From Chara braunii (Eukaryota; Streptophyta; Charophyceae; Charales; Characeae): a stretch of DNA of 51,278 nucleotides. The stretch lies in assembly GCA_003427395.1 (NCBI GenBank), contig BFEA01000548.1:64692-115969 (forward strand), in the 5' to 3' direction. A program made the position numbers and the translations under genes. Under the pieces are notes generated by a model. The model saw only the letters and a program-made list of their open reading frames with translations. It ran no database searches and was not told the origin of the DNA. This document shows, piece by piece, positions 11,970 through 22,561 of this stretch. Positions within the stretch are counted from its first letter, which is position 1. Each line of letters begins with the position of its first letter.

Positions 11970-14856
11970 CCACTCGCAGCAACAATCCCTCTCCTTACAC
12001 AAACCCCTCTGCAGGACTTGTGACTCGAAACGTAGCAGCTACAAGTAAGTTTGCAANCTCAGAGCTCCCATCCAGTTACTCTGTTTGGCAAGTTTAAACA
12101 GCGCGCCGGTTAACGGCCAAGCCTACGCCCCTTTTGTCGGCCTGCTGCTGCTTTATTCAGCGACGGCAGCGTTGCTGGGTAATAGGTGAGCCTGCAGATA
12201 TGCAGCTCATTCTGCACGCGGCTCATCTTGTACGCAACCCAACCCGTACGCAGCAGTCTCCCTCTCCCCTCTTCTCCTTGTGTCTTTTCCTCGTTTTTCC
12301 AAAGTAGCTGGTCAACGGCCCCGGCCAGGCAAGTGTTCACTGCAACTCACCTCCCCCCTACTAGTCCGACCTATAGACTTGTGTAGTGTAGTGGCCAACC
12401 GGTAATTCTCCAAACCCGTATTTCGCCTCTTGACGCTCCGGCCAATATGGTGGGTAGTGCTTTGGTCAAGCTGGTGAGCTTGTAACTTGCGTGGTATGCT
12501 CTTGCTTATCCATACCACAAGCTAAACAGCACATCAGCCAAACGGCAGACAGACAGCCCCACAACCTTTCTCAGACACACAGTAACATCACTCCCGTACC
12601 CAGCCGGCCCTAATGAACGGCCCCATCTACTGAAACCGTCCAAACTGTACCGCGCATCCAATCCATAGGACCATAACGAAGGTCGGCATGACGAAGACTC
12701 GGGCAGTCGGCCCGAACTGGCTCGGATACAATACCTCAGAATAGGAATGGACCAGCCCCCAGAGCGGGAAAGGTACATTCCCTACCCATATCTGTAGCAC
12801 CTAGTCCAGGTGAGTTTACGACTTCCCTCTCTCTCTCTCTCACACACACATATCCGGGTACCTGAGCGCACCTGACCGTCATTAAGGCCAGGTCCATTCA
12901 ACTCCAACGATAAGCCTCCTGCCTCCTTCGAATGCATCTGGTGCTACTCTGCACCCGGGTTCATCCCCTTTTTCTCGCCTTTATTCGTGCTACTCACAGC
13001 TCCCTCCTGCTTGGATGCACCTGGTCGTCGGTATGGCCAGGTTCGTTTGAATTCTGCTATGGGTTACGGGGGGGGAGAAAAACGGTGGCAATGATTAGTG
13101 CGGCATGAAGGCATTCGTGACGGGTAGAATGGCGAATGACAGCGGCGTTGCGAATGATCACGACGGCGGTAGTTGCGAGCTCCGCTGCACCACTCCACCA
13201 AATGTGCAAAATGAGAATGAATCTTCTACGAGAACATGGGCAAATACATTGCCCCTTTTTCCCTTAGCGCAACTCTTCCAGCCCCTAACGGCCGAACTAC
13301 CGACCAAACTCCGAATCCGCCACGGCCATCATTCTCGGACCACTTCAGCACCCCGACTTACTTTCTTCCCTCACTTTTCTTCGCCGAGAGACGAGTGAGA
13401 TGCCCCTTTCTTTCCCTCGTCACCTCTCCCGCCATAGCTCCATGCAATGTGTTCTTCACTAACCTCATACTCCGCTGACCTACTGACCGAACTAACCCTC
13501 CCAATGCATTCGCCCGGGGCCAAAACCCCAGGACCCCTCTTGGCTCGCCCGATTCCATGAAGGATCGAGTGAGCTATGTGTTTCTACTGCCCACCATAGC
13601 TCCCCTCTGCCATAGCCCCACGCACCCCGTTTCTGCTCTTCTTCTTCCTACACTAGTCTTCCCCCGAAACTAACCTTATCACTCAATTCGCCCTGCCGAA
13701 CAAACTTAGATTCGTGCCTTTCCCCGCCCGTTTCGGTCAAGGAACGGGCGGGTTACATGCTTTTCGCCATCCCATTTTCTGAACGCACCTGGCGCAATAC
13801 TCAGCCTGGTTCATCCCCCCCCTCTTTCGCCCTCCGTTGTTGGCCAGACCTTACTAACTCCTGTCGCTTACTCCCCTTTGCTACTAACCTATATCCTATT
13901 AATCTCTCTCCCTACATCCATCGCTCCTGACATAGCGCTTCTCGCCCCTCCGCCTACACCATCTGAACCGCACCCGACACAGTTCCCAGTCGGGTTTCTC
14001 CACGCCCGCTTTTCGTCCCTCCGCTGCCTGCCTCGGCGCTGCCCGTCTCAGCTAGTGCAGCGCTCGGTGCCTATTTCGCTCGTCTCCTACTCTCTCCGCG
14101 CTCGCCCCACCTCTCTTCCTACTACCACCCAGTCGGCCCCAGCGCTCACCTCCGTCCGTTCTTTCAGGCTTCCAACAGGTAAGCTCACACTGAAGTTTTT
14201 TGCAACAGGCCACGAAGCCAAAGGCACGACCTGCTGCTGACCATTACCTCTGGGCCTTAATGAAGCGTCGCTCGTGATGCGCGCCCGGTGTAGACCCCCG
14301 GTAATAGTAGCGAATATTCAACTGAGAATTTTAAAGCCCAAAGTGGGCAGGGGTTTCACACGATCGGCTGCCTACAGTCTCCGCCTACCGCCACGTGGCT
14401 GGTCACCCACTCTCTCGCATGTACGTTGGACCCCCTTGGTCCGCGCCCCAAGGCGGGCGGGGCACAAGTACCTTGTCGACCTCTCAACCCTCAGAAAACC
14501 GAACGACTCATCGAAAGAAACATATACTTAAGGTCCTTGACTGTCGTGGGGCCCATTGAGTCCGGCGTCGCGTCCGGATTATGCAAAACGTCGGAGTTTA
14601 CAAGGGTTTAATACAACAATTATTTAATATAAAATATAACCAAACGTCGTGTGTCCCGCTGGCCCGTGACGCCGCGCACGCCTAGGCAGTGCACAGTTGC
14701 GCCTCACCGTCAGTACGCCACGCCTGCCACTCGCGCCTCTCGCCCTGACAGAACCTATGCTTCCGCTCACGTGCACGCCGTCAAGCGGGCGACACTTCAG
14801 TTGCGTGACTTGCCGAAAACGCGCCAAATACCCTTGTAAGGGTATTTGGTACGACA
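11970..14856. repeat. Long direct repeat, copy B (probable LTR)
   Basis: This is the second copy of the repeat at 1-2891. It ends at TACGACA (14,856) and is followed by unrelated sequence beginning ACGTG, the candidate right flank. Its true left end may lie before 11,970, because copy A is cut by the window edge. Differences from copy A are scattered substitutions and few indels, as expected for LTRs of one old insertion. If these are LTRs, the element from 1 to 14,856 is at least 14.9 kb. Confidence 0.75.
14824..14849. repeat. 26-bp palindrome next to repeat terminus, copy B
   Basis: The same 12-bp inverted repeat as at 2859-2884 occurs here; only the central spacer differs (GT instead of CT), so both arms are conserved between copies. 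Confidence 0.8.
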
Positions 14857-15389
14857 ACGTGCGGTTTGTGCGTGTGTGCTTCCACAAGCACGTGCTTGCC
14901 CGTTTACGCCGGCGTGAGGCGGTTGCTGCTTGGCAGGACGTACCTATATTGGATACCGTGACAACTGCTTCCACGACACCCGCCCCTGCACAAACGGAAT
15001 CTGGAGAATGCTTAGCTTCTACCACGACTCAAAAACACAGGGGATTCAATCAGCAAAGGGCACAATAATACATGTGCCCCGATGGTCGGCGGTAACGAAG
15101 CACTCAAAACAAAGAGAGAGAACCACTACAATTATCTACGGACGGTTGCTATAAGCCCTTTGACTGGACTCTTGTGAAACCCAGACTTGCGCACAACAGC
15201 CCCCAACGGTATCCGCGAAAAATAAATAAATGAGTGAGAACAAATTTTTGATGTAGTAGTCATCGACCATTCGCCTGTATCTGGTCTGCACCGTCCACGT
15301 GGGAGTGCCCAGTGATGACCAACAATCGCCGACTTGCCTTCCTCCGATTCAGGGGATCTCCCGATATCCTTTTAACAAAGCGATATGCT
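14857..15389. other. Flank of the long repeat, no gene recognised
   Basis: Sequence to the right of copy B is unrelated to the element interior. Open frames of up to 133 codons crossing the repeat border mix repeat and flank and are not credible genes. Confidence 0.4.
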
Positions 15390-15537
15390 TCCTCTCTCTC
15401 TCTTCCCCCCTTCTCCCTCTCTCTCTCCCTCTCGCATAATCACTTTGTCTTCCCCTCTCACTCTCTTACTCTTTCTCTCTTTTTCTCTCTTTTTCTCTCT
15501 CTCTTCCCTCACGGTCTTTCGCTCTCTCTCTTTCGCC
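15390..15537. repeat. CT-rich microsatellite
   Basis: An imperfect (CT)n/(CTTT)n run makes long Leu/Ser or Glu/Arg frames on either strand. A shorter CT run is at 15,920-15,960. Confidence 0.85.
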
Positions 15538-16437
15538 GACACTCTTTCGAACCGAGCTCCTGGAACGCTTACCGGCGAGATGCTCCCCGTGCACAAGCGT
15601 CTTGTGCTGACCGAAATAACATGCGAGCCCTCACGTCCTCAAGAAACGTTGGCTTTCTCTGTTTCCGTGCGCTCTCCCTCTCGACCAAGTAGCCCCCCCA
15701 AGTTCGTTCGGGTCCTCTGGCTAGCAGTTTTCGTGCGCTATTCGAGCACAATCACCTCCCTCTGTCGGCCCTTTCCCTTGTAGCACCTAGTGCTTCCCCG
15801 AACCTCGAAGAACTCACGATGTTCCCGGACCTCGCGCCACGATGTAAGGGGATCACTGGGAATAGCCAGCCCTTGCATCCTCTTGTTGGCAGGCGAGCAC
15901 TGCCTCTGTACTCAAGAGCTATCCCTTTCTCTCTCCCCCTCTCTCTCTCTCTCGCTCACTCGCTTTGACCGAGCTCCCTCTCGACCTTTCGTCCCCACAC
16001 TCGTCTGATGACAAAGAACTCTTTGTGCGTTCCGAACGCCTCCGGCCTACAACTCGTTGTTCGAACCAGCCCTTGGTCCCGACCTTCCAAAGTCTCGCCA
16101 ACTCGGCTGCTGGCGGAGCTCTGCTCAGCCCTTGGACGTGCACCCCGCAGGTCTCCATGACGACGAGAGAAGCTCCCTCGCTCCCGCTCCCTCCGCTCTC
16201 TCGCCCCGGACCGGCCACCGTTCGTACCTCCGATCTCCTCCTATCCTTCACCTTGGTCTCCTCGTACACCTCTCTCCCCGCCCTTCCAAAAACGCCGCTC
16301 CCTCACGGTATCGTACTTCCTCGCACACTTTGCTCGGCCGTTCTCCGATCCAGCTCCTCTCCGAGCTTTAATGCCTTCGTGCGCGCCCCGATCTTCTCGC
16401 TCTCTCTTTCTTTTATACTCCCCACCTCCCCCTTATC
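15538..16437. other. Pyrimidine-rich DNA, no gene recognised
   Basis: A 194-codon open frame (15,965-16,549, plus) exists, but it is Ser/Leu/Pro-rich as expected from the pyrimidine bias, has no domain, and runs into a tandem repeat. Confidence 0.45.
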
Positions 16438-16890
16438 GCTGCTCGATCCCGCTTTGCTCCTAAGTTCCACCACCGAAGTCAAAATTGCTGGCAATTTTTG
16501 TTTTCCCGCTCTTTCTCTTCTCTGTTTGCGCTGCTCGATCTCCACTTAGTTCCATCAAAAACCTTTCTTTTCCCGCTCTTTCACTTCCCTGTTCTTAATG
16601 TTCGACCTCACTTAGCTTCATTGAAGAAATTTTATGTTCCCGCTCTCTCACTTCCCCGTTCTAGCTGCTCGATCCCGCTTTGCTCCCAAGTTCCATCGTT
16701 GAAGTCAAAAGTTTTGGCAATTTTTGTTTTCCCACTCTCTCTCCTCTCTGTTTGCGCTGCTCGATCTCCACTTGGTTCCGTCAGAAACCTTTCTTTTCCC
16801 GCTCTCTGACTTCCCTATTCTTGCTGCTCGGTCCAAATGCCATCGTCTAAGGCAATTTTTGTTTTTCCCGCTCTCTCTCTTCTCTGCCCG
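16438..16890. repeat. Tandem repeat with 226-bp higher-order period
   Basis: GCTGCTCGATC-type motifs occur at 16,438, 16,530, 16,664 and 16,756. The first and third, and the second and fourth, match best, each 226 bases apart. Within a period there are about three related subunits of 70-90 bases, each with a TTTTCCCGCTCTCTC-like segment and an AAGTTCCA-like segment. Partial degenerate units continue to about 16,920. Confidence 0.7.
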
Positions 16891-18769
16891 CGCTGTTCGA
16901 CCCTACTTGACCCTGTTTCCGTCCAACTACACAAGAGAAAAGCATCCGTCGGCTGGCTTCTGAAGCAGTTATCAAGAAACCAACCGAGCGGGTGCCTCCT
17001 CTCTTGGACAATTATCAAGATCCGAGGCGGCACGCATGCTTCTCGTCGATCTTTCACCCGCCCTTCTCTTTCATTTGTAATGGTCCGACCCCGTCCCCTT
17101 TGATTAGCTAGGCTTGTCTGGCCATACAGGCGACCCCCTCCTGCAGGCCTCGCAACCCCTTCATTTCCCTTTTGCTACCTGGCACATCTTGGTTGCACAA
17201 GCGAGACTGTCCTGAGCTTGTTGGCGTCCCTCATATCCCTCCTTGAAACTTGTCACGATCACCCTCCTCTCACAATTGGCCATGCCTTTGTGATAAATGC
17301 AGGCCACTGAATGTCGCCTCCACCAAGGCCTTATTGCATCAGTTCTCAAAAGCTGCCCCCACGATTACAAAAAACGGTAATCTTGAACACCGAATCCGGA
17401 TGCCCGAGTGTCAAAACATCGAAGTTGATGACGCTGGACGTGGTCCACCCAACTGACCACACACAACGTCCATGTCGAGTCATTCGGTCTCACTGCGTTG
17501 ACCCCCATTTTTCAACAAGCTTTCGTATCGGACCGGACACTGTCCTTTTTTGTCGATCATGCTGAATCATAATACCACACCTCGGCCAACCATCCCAAAC
17601 AAATGCCTTGATTATCACTCAGGGACAAGGGTGTGCGATCGATCCCAACTGTTACCGTACCGAGGCCTCACACCCGGCTTACCCGCTTTCCATTCCCATG
17701 GATAGTCTATATTACCGGCCTTTCATATCGGCTCGTCGCTTTCGCCCTTCATCTTGGAATGCCTCGTCAGGCCCTCTTTTCCCGTCCTGCACCCGACTCT
17801 GCTTGCGACCACTTTTCGGATCGTCATTCCCACTCGTCCAAAGGTTAGTAAAACGACTCGGAAACCCCCCCATTACCCTCAAGCCCTTCAATAACAAGCA
17901 TTCATACCACAAAACAGGCAAAAAAAAAAAGGAAAATCATAAAAAAAATCTCTTTTCGGTTAAAAAATGAAATGTTCGGGTGGTAGACAGCCGCCTGACA
18001 ACTAGCCCACACCCTGATTCTCGTCGTCCTCGATAAGCTTTCTTGTTCTTGTTTCTCCAATCAGTAACATCCCATCGCTGCCCTTATATGACTATGGTAG
18101 ATAGCTTATGGTATCCCTTTGTATCTACCCCATGACACACACCTCCTTTTCTCTCAGCCTTGGCCTCTTCCCTTATCCAATTATGGTGCACATTCCCCTT
18201 CTTCCCTCACGACCTTGGTCACTGTCTTCATTTAACTATGTACATTCTCCTCCCCTTAAGGCATTCTCCTGTTATTCAAGCTATGGCATATGGTTTTGAT
18301 CGTCCGATCAGACTCCTCCTTATGGTATGTATATGGCTTTATTCCCTAGCTATGGTACAACTCTCTAGACGAGGAGTACTACGACTGTCTCCTCATCTGC
18401 ATCCTCTTTTCTCGTCGCTCTCTTCTACGCTTCCTCTCCGCTCTCTCTCGTTTCGCTCTCAAGGCTTTCCTCAAGACACCCCTTCGTTCCTTTACCTGAC
18501 GGTCCCATATACGATCCTCATCCTCGTCCTCATCCCTCGACCTCTTCCGCCTTGACTTTTCGGCAGCGCAGGCTTCCAGACTTTGTATCGTTTCTTTGGA
18601 GCCTTCAACGACGACACTTGTTTCGAGGTCTCGCCCTTTTCATAGCAGATGGTTCCTTCCGTGGGTATTGCGATTTTTCCTTTCCCTTTTGAGTCTGCCT
18701 CAAGAGACTCTCTCTATCGAAAAAACCTCAAACGTTCTCCCGCAATAGGGTTTCTGAGGCGGGCCTCAT
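16891..18769. other. No intact gene; possible 3' part of gypsy copy 1
   Basis: On the minus strand 18,360-18,560 encodes a strongly charged Arg/Glu/Asp-rich stretch in a broken frame. It could be the C-terminal tail of the copy 1 polyprotein, similar in character to the Lys-rich tail of copy 2. The motif CTATGGT or TTATGGT recurs several times between 18,090 and 18,360. No LTR matching 22,072-23,290 is found here. Confidence 0.35.
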
Positions 18770-19740
18770 CTAACTCATAAAGAATGTATGCTCCCCGTCC
18801 AACCTCTTAAGTATCCGATACGGCTGCGTCCATCGATTGGCTAACTTTCTGGCCCATGTTTTTTCTAACGACGAGTCGTACATTAGGATGAGGTCTCCAA
18901 TCTCTATCGGCTTATGTCGAACACACAAGTTCTTATCCCACCTTTCCTTCCTCTTTGTTCTCTCTTTTTCAATATTTTGGGCTGCCTCCATCATCCCAGC
19001 GTCTAAACTCTCTGTTATCTATCGTAATCACACTTTTAACAACTCTCCACGAGACACTCATCCTGGTGTCTAGATGAAATTCGATAGGCAAAGGGCAATG
19101 TTGGCCAGACCATAAGGTATAAGGAGGGTAGCCAGTGCTTGATTTGACCGTCACGTTATCCACCCAAACGACATACCATAAAAAATGCGGCCATTGGCTC
19201 TCCAGACCCTTACACCATTTTACCAATGTTTCTACCAATGTTTGATGCCCTCGCTCAACTGGCGCATTGCTTTGGGGGTGATAAGCGGTTGTATAAGCCG
19301 CCTTGATGCCCGCCCTCTCTAGTATCCCTTTCACTTTCTGATTTGTGAATTCAGCTTCTCTATCCATAACGATATTCCCCACGCATCTATATCTAGCAAT
19401 ATATTCCAATAAAAAATCGCTCAGCTCCTCCGCAGTCTTTTTTTCAATGGCCCTAGCTTCCATGAACCCGGTGAGGTCATCACAGACGTTGATAATGTAT
19501 CACGACTCTCCTTCCCCTTTTGACATGGTTATTAGGTCCATGTGGACTTTTCCCCCCGACGTGGTAGGAAATGACGGAAAAAAGGCTCCTTGTAGCGGAC
19601 AATGACTCTCTTTTGACAAGCGTTGCGTGTATAGTACTTTTCAATCTCCGCGTATTGCCCATCCCACCAATAAAGTTTTCGAACCTTGTCGAACGTCCCT
19701 TTTACTCTGCGGTGACCCCCGACGACCCTGTCGCGCAACT
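18770..19740 (-). pseudogene. Gypsy integrase with H2C2 domain (copy 1)
   Basis: Integrase joins element cDNA to host DNA. At 19,738-19,610 is the H2C2 zinc-binding region (GGHRRVKGTFDKVRKLYWWDG, a few residues shortened in this quotation's sense, then a segment where one expected Cys is missing: YYTRNACQKR). An in-frame TGA interrupts the frame just before YIINVCDDLTGF, which carries the first catalytic Asp. VMDREAEF has the second Asp and NAPVERGHQTL the Glu. A frameshift near 18,980 separates the core from the C-terminal piece (ERWDKNL, LMYDSSLEKTWARKLANRW). The gene is inactive as written but its D,D-35-E pattern is still visible. It is collinear with the integrase of copy 2. Confidence 0.85.
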
Positions 19741-19939
19741 CCTCTACAACGGCCCTCTTCTACTCTGGAGCACAAAGCACCCGCATGGGCATTGCTAACT
19801 TCGTGGGTCTTTTGAAAAGGTGTCTGCCCTTCAAACAATATCCGAGAGCTTCCTTCTTCACAGTCTCCATCCCTCTTGTCTACCGGCTAAGTACAATCCT
19901 ATTTCCCGATACTTTCCGTCGTAGAGGTTGGCTACGAAC

Positions 19940-20430
19940 ACCTAGGAGCCCCCACTTGTACCTTCTCTAGGAATGGACTCCAGTCCCACCGTATTGGCTG
20001 CGATGCTCATAATTTTGTCTTTGGTCAGCGAACGGGTTTCTTCTTCCAGCCCGGGGTAGTCCTCTGCCTCGATTGAAATTGTGGACAACCCGTCGGCCAC
20101 CTGGTTTTTTAGTCCCCGAGATCCTTTCGACCTTGTAATCATAAAGCCTGGTGTGGATCATCCACCGAACTATCGCTGGGTCCGTCAGTGAGAAGTCCTT
20201 TTCACGGCAGCCACCTCAATCGGGTCCACCCAAAGCAGGAATTACCTTCCGTATACCTAATGCCTAAAGGTTTTTAGGCAGTGCAATACCCCCAACACCT
20301 CCTTGAAGTGACTGTAGTTCCTCTCGACGACGTTGAGCGTCCTTCTTTCGAATCTTAAGGGTCGTTCTTGGCTTTCCTCGTCCTTCTGGGATAGGAGTAC
20401 CCCTACCGAACACGGTCCGACGTCGTGACG
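19940..20430 (-). pseudogene. RNase H remnant of gypsy pol (copy 1)
   Basis: In one minus-strand frame a stretch from about 20,425 reads DVGPCSVGVLLSQKD, then RTLNVVERNYSHFKEVLGVL, the same order as CTDAGPASVGGVLAQKD and ATERNYSQFKKEFLGVL in copy 2. This is the RNase H fold that degrades the RNA strand during reverse transcription. Further left, near 20,160, IHTRLYDYKVERISGTKK corresponds to the end of the RNase H region in copy 2. Several stops and a frame change intervene. Upstream, RT and protease are gone: only about 150 bases separate this from the post-knuckle linker, against about 1.5 kb in copy 2. Confidence 0.75.
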
Positions 20431-20589
20431 AAGTTAAGGCTGGAAACTTGGGGCTCCCGTATGGATACTTACCTCATTGGTTCGGGTTCCATCATTTGAA
20501 CTTGGGACGTCCCCGCTCCTCTAGTAGCCTAAGGTCTCTTCTTCAACTTTTCTTCCTGCAAAGCGATCCTTTTATCAACATTCACTTTT

Positions 20590-21730
20590 ATGGAATGGTA
20601 GAAGGAAACCGGCTCCCCGTCATCAGTCTACACCACCCACTTATTTTCATTAAACTTTACTACCCCCAATTTTAGAGCCTTCGTGAGGTGCGGGCATTCG
20701 CGTTTAATATAGTTTTCCTTGTTGCAATAGATGCAACTACTCCGAGGAGCAGTATTGGGTGGACGAGCCCCGACAGAAGGTGCCGAGCTCGTCTTCGTCC
20801 CGGTGCTAGGCGACAGACTAACCGTTGCTGGGTTCTCTTTCGGCCTTAGTCCTGAGGGCTTATTCTGAGGAGGGTCCCCCCGTCTACCATCCTTTGCGTC
20901 CTTCCAGTAGGAATTCCCCCAATCTGATCCCCTGTTGCCTTCACTATCCGGATCATGTCTCCAAACCGCTTGGTTCCCCCCTCCAGACCCATTCTTCCAA
21001 TTCCCTTGGCCTCCGCCTCAGCATTGGCCGAAAAATCCCGGAGGGGGTTTATCATTTCCTCGTTAACCGTCGTTTCTCTGCCCTCGCTTTTGTCTCAGGA
21101 CCAGATCCAAACTTTCCTTCATGTATTAACTTACATCCATACCCCCTCCCGTGAAGACTACTTCGACTACTTTCTCAAAGCACGCCGAGTCCCTAGGGGC
21201 CTTCGCGAGGACTTCCTTGCTTTTCTCCTCGGGTAGGTGCACCATAACATTACTCACCTATCCACTTCCGATAACATCGCCTTGTCCACCAGGGACTGAG
21301 ATAACCTTTTGAACCTTTTGGTAAAAGCCACCAAACTTTCTTGTTCCCTCCTTGTCACCTGTCGCAATCCCTCAATCGTCGGAATCAGATTATCGCACGC
21401 AAAAGTCCTCAACAAGCTCGATTTGAAGGTTCTCTATCTTCCATCAAGGGGGTAAATTGCCCTAATAGCTTGGTCCAATTTTGGGTCCAGGTGGTGGATA
21501 AAGTGATTTATCCACTCCTTCTTGGAGAACTTCTTTCTTAAGGCATAACTCTCCCACTTCTCCACGAACCCAGTCACGTGTCTCCCAGTGAAATAAAGTC
21601 CCTCTACTCCCAAATTAACGTTGTAGTCAGGGAGGCGCTTGTCATCGTAGCGGTAGAAACAGGGACCTTCTGCTGACCCGTCTCTCATCGCGTCGTAGGG
21701 TTTATACCAAGCTGGATCCAGTTCATCCAT
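20590..21730 (-). pseudogene. gag: Gypsy Gag with damaged zinc knuckle (copy 1)
   Basis: The capsid part (21,730-21,434) has LYFTGRHVTGFVEKWESYAL followed by a helix-rich segment, aligning with LCFTGHWITEFLNDWEVYAL in copy 3. A TAG stop stands where the relatives have Trp (DWKWATF, SHWRIF). The frame then continues with ACDN, ESLVAFTKRF and LVDKAMLSEVDR, all Gag landmarks shared with copies 2 and 3, broken by further stops. Near 20,697-20,738 the knuckle reads CIYCNKENYIKREC: the zinc-binding His is replaced by Tyr. The next residues (LTKALKLGVVKFNENKWVV) match the region after the copy 2 knuckle. Confidence 0.8.
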
Positions 21731-21867
21731 ACAAGGCCGGCCTCGGAATCGTTTCGAGGGACCCTCATCCCAGGGGCCTCTTTCCCCCTTGTCTTTTCGT
21801 TCCCATCTTGCGGGACCTAGGTACCCAGCTCCTCGCTATGTTCCTCCAGCTCTGCCAATGTTTCTAC

Positions 21868-21956
21868 CTGTCATTTCGTCAGAGGCCCAAGCAAAGTCGA
21901 CTTCTCGGTCTAACTGTCATTTCGTCAGAGGCCCAAGCAAAGTCGACTTCTCGGTC
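21868..21956. repeat. 43-bp exact tandem duplication
   Basis: The segment starting CTGTCATTTCGTCAGAGGCC at 21,868-21,910 is repeated exactly at 21,914-21,956, separated by TAA. It lies between the Gag start and the GCGACA repeat end, in what would be the 5' untranslated leader of copy 1. Confidence 0.95.
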
Positions 21957-22261
21957 GGCCCATCGGTGCGCATCTCTGGTAGCTTACGAAGATCACTCTT
22001 TTACCAAGTCTCTTCCACGGGAACCAGCTTCCTCGTTCTATTGAGGGCCCAAGGTACTCGTCTTATCACATTGTCGCACCTTTTTCTAGTCGGGCCTCTT
22101 CAGACGACCAGAAAGCCAACAGACTGTCACGCAAGATTTTGGATGATGATTGCAATAAATAAAATAAATTAATTAAAACAAATCCCTTCCTGTTGTGTGC
22201 GTCCGGCTTCGAGCGAGACCCTTCAATTGTGGTCTTCGCCGGTCCCCGGTCTTAGGAATCT

Positions 22262-22267
22262 TTTATT
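22262..22267 (-). promoter_or_regulatory. Polyadenylation signal AATAAA
   Basis: AATAAA followed by AGATTCCTAAGACCG lies about 300 bases downstream of the protein frame ending at 22,562. It is conserved in the right arm at 38,093-38,098 within the same sequence context. Confidence 0.55.
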
Positions 22268-22561
22268 TTGATTTGGAACAGCAAAGAATCGTCCAAATAA
22301 TAATCATAAAATTATGATATGTCATGCATGCATCAATTTTGCCAATTTACTAATTTTGAGAACTGTGACAAGATCATCAGAGAACGTGATCACCAAGCAA
22401 AACAATACAGAAAATGCACGACTGACCGACTCAAGCAATGGTAAGGGTAAATGAGGGAAGAATAAGAACTCATAATAGTCTCAGAGAGTACATATGAAGA
22501 GAGCATGATCAGCACTAGTCAAGAGTCCTCACTCATCCCTCTAGGTCATTCACTCAATCTC

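Larger units (their letters stand above)
1..14856 (-). mobile_element. Candidate giant-LTR retroelement with broken gag and no visible pol
   Basis: Two direct repeats of about 2.9 kb bound a 9.1 kb interior. The only recognisable coding remnant inside is a Gag with a CCHC zinc knuckle on the minus strand, so the element probably runs right to left, with copy B as the 5' LTR. On that strand the LTR starts TGTCG. No protease, reverse transcriptase or integrase motif was found between Gag and copy A (2.1 kb), so this is either a non-autonomous element or one whose pol was deleted. The interior beyond 9.96 kb is tandem-repeat DNA. The orientation and the LTR reading are inference. Confidence 0.5.
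18770..22071 (-). mobile_element. Ty3/gypsy retrotransposon, degraded copy 1 (internal region)
   Basis: Reading right to left, the order is Gag capsid, CCHC-like knuckle, then directly RNase H, H2C2 zinc domain, integrase core and integrase C-terminus. It is collinear with copy 2 (39,260-45,775) but lacks protease and almost all of RT. The Gag begins a few hundred bases after the GCGACA end of the repeat at 22,072, so that repeat may be its 5' LTR. No matching 3' LTR is visible on the left. Confidence 0.8.

Noticed and set aside
15965-16549. 194-codon plus-strand frame
   Set aside because: Composition follows the pyrimidine-rich strand, it ends inside a tandem repeat, and an antisense frame is similarly long.
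18090-18360. Recurring CTATGGT or TTATGGT motif as a regulatory array
   Set aside because: Spacing is irregular and the motif is short; it cannot be told from chance in this biased sequence.
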